NCBI GenBank assembly: GCA_030614585.1
Contig: JAUWTT010000236.1
Span: forward strand, 1-6,530
Reading direction: 5' to 3'
From: Acidobacteriota bacterium
Lineage (GTDB): Bacteria > Acidobacteriota > UBA6911 > RPQK01 > JAPXNP01
Length of the DNA: 6,530 bases
The notes under the pieces were generated by a model. That model was not told the origin of the DNA and did not search any database. It saw only the letters and a list, made by a program, of their open reading frames with translations. Each line of letters begins with the position of its first letter. The stretch's first letter is position 1. This document shows positions 6,299 through 6,530 of this stretch, in pieces. A program made the position numbers and the translations under genes.

Positions 6299-6388
6299 CT
6301 TTGCGTTCTTTGCGCCTTGGCGTGAGACATCCTGGCGGCTTGGCGTGAGACGAATTCATTTCACGCAAAGCCCGCCAAGTTCGCTAAG
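6299..6388. repeat. Dispersed-type inverted-repeat element between convergent genes
   Basis: The left side is made of CTTTGCG-like words (CTTTGCGTT, CTTTGCGCC) followed by CTTGGCGTGAGAC, an exact 13-bp unit repeated at 6316-6328 and 6339-6351. The right side (6359-6388) is the inverse: its complement reads CTTAGCGAACTTGGCGGG and then CTTTGCGTGAAA. The inner arms 6331-6350 and 6359-6379 pair over about 20 bp with three mismatches and one bulge around an 8-nt loop. Word-based repeats of this kind are common between genes in several environmental phyla, from memory. The right arm overlaps the stop codon of the minus-strand gene. Confidence 0.7.
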
Positions 6389-6530
6389 GTTTGCCAGTCA
6401 AACCAGAAACAAGCAGCAGGCAGGGTGCAGTGTTTACAGCGGAGACGAGAAGGGCGCTTTCGAAAAATCCGAAAACCGGGATCAAAAACGTGCTCAAGAG
6501 CATCGCGCCAAGACAGGCACCCAGCAGATC
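6384..6530 (-). CDS. C-terminal fragment of a membrane protein, possibly spermidine-synthase family
   Basis: Reading the minus strand from the window edge gives 48 residues and a TAG at 6386-6384; the rest of the gene lies to the right. The fragment begins DLLGACLGAMLLSTFLIPVFG and continues with a second hydrophobic stretch (residues 23-43), ending LTGKP. The 'DLLGxxLGAxL...LIPxFG' pattern strongly recalls the last membrane helices of fused MFS/spermidine-synthase-like proteins, though 48 residues cannot prove it. The stop codon falls inside the outer end of the inverted-repeat element, so the present C-terminus may have been set by arrival of that repeat. It converges with the CxxCH/squalene-cyclase-fold gene, leaving 142 bp between the stop codons. 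Confidence 0.6.
   Translation of the reverse strand, partial: DLLGACLGAMLLSTFLIPVFGFFESALLVSAVNTAPCLLLVSGLTGKP

Noticed and set aside
1..6530. CRISPR array, tRNA, rRNA, transposase or phage genes
   Set aside because: No regularly spaced direct repeats with unique spacers, no tRNA-like cloverleaf noticed, and no mobile-element protein in any reading frame examined.

Overview
The window looks like a piece of chromosome from a free-living, lineage-deep Gram-negative bacterium, most plausibly Acidobacteriota or a neighbour such as Planctomycetota or Myxococcota. This is inferred from family content, not from a search. The clues are a Hanks-type kinase with a 'SPHTVDLYDFG' style core, a surface protein with an IPTL-CTERM-like tail, a membrane-anchored CxxCH + squalene-cyclase-fold protein of a kind I associate with Planctomycetota, Acidobacteriota and Verrucomicrobiota, and intergenic repeats built from TTCTTTGCG / TTCTTTGTGG words. 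Base composition looks moderately GC-rich throughout (estimated by eye), with no obvious foreign segment.

Left part (1-1392): the 3' part of a retropepsin-like aspartyl protease gene with two tandem protease modules is cut by the window edge. It runs convergently into an ECF sigma factor gene on the minus strand. No anti-sigma gene lies next to the sigma gene on either side.

Middle (1393-3889): a 291-bp divergent intergenic region carries a REP-like palindrome. It leads into a two-gene plus-strand unit: a small four-helix membrane protein (LiaF/DUF5668-like by pattern) and a 572-residue Ser/Thr kinase. The kinase has six N-terminal membrane helices and a complete catalytic domain at its C-terminus. 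With the divergent sigma factor this could be a membrane-to-transcription signalling locus, but nothing in the sequence proves a link.

Right part (3890-6530): a 274-bp gap holds a run of roughly 10-bp periodic repeats and a plausible sigma70-type promoter. A tightly coupled pair follows (2 bp between stop and start): an exported cohesin-like protein with a C-terminal sorting-type tail, and a membrane-anchored protein that joins a c-type haem motif to a prenyltransferase/squalene-cyclase alpha-barrel. This pair is the most distinctive content and may act together outside the inner membrane. Downstream, an imperfect inverted-repeat element separates it from the convergent 3' end of a minus-strand membrane protein gene at the right edge (C-terminal helices like those of spermidine-synthase-family membrane proteins). 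The repeat supplies that gene's stop codon.
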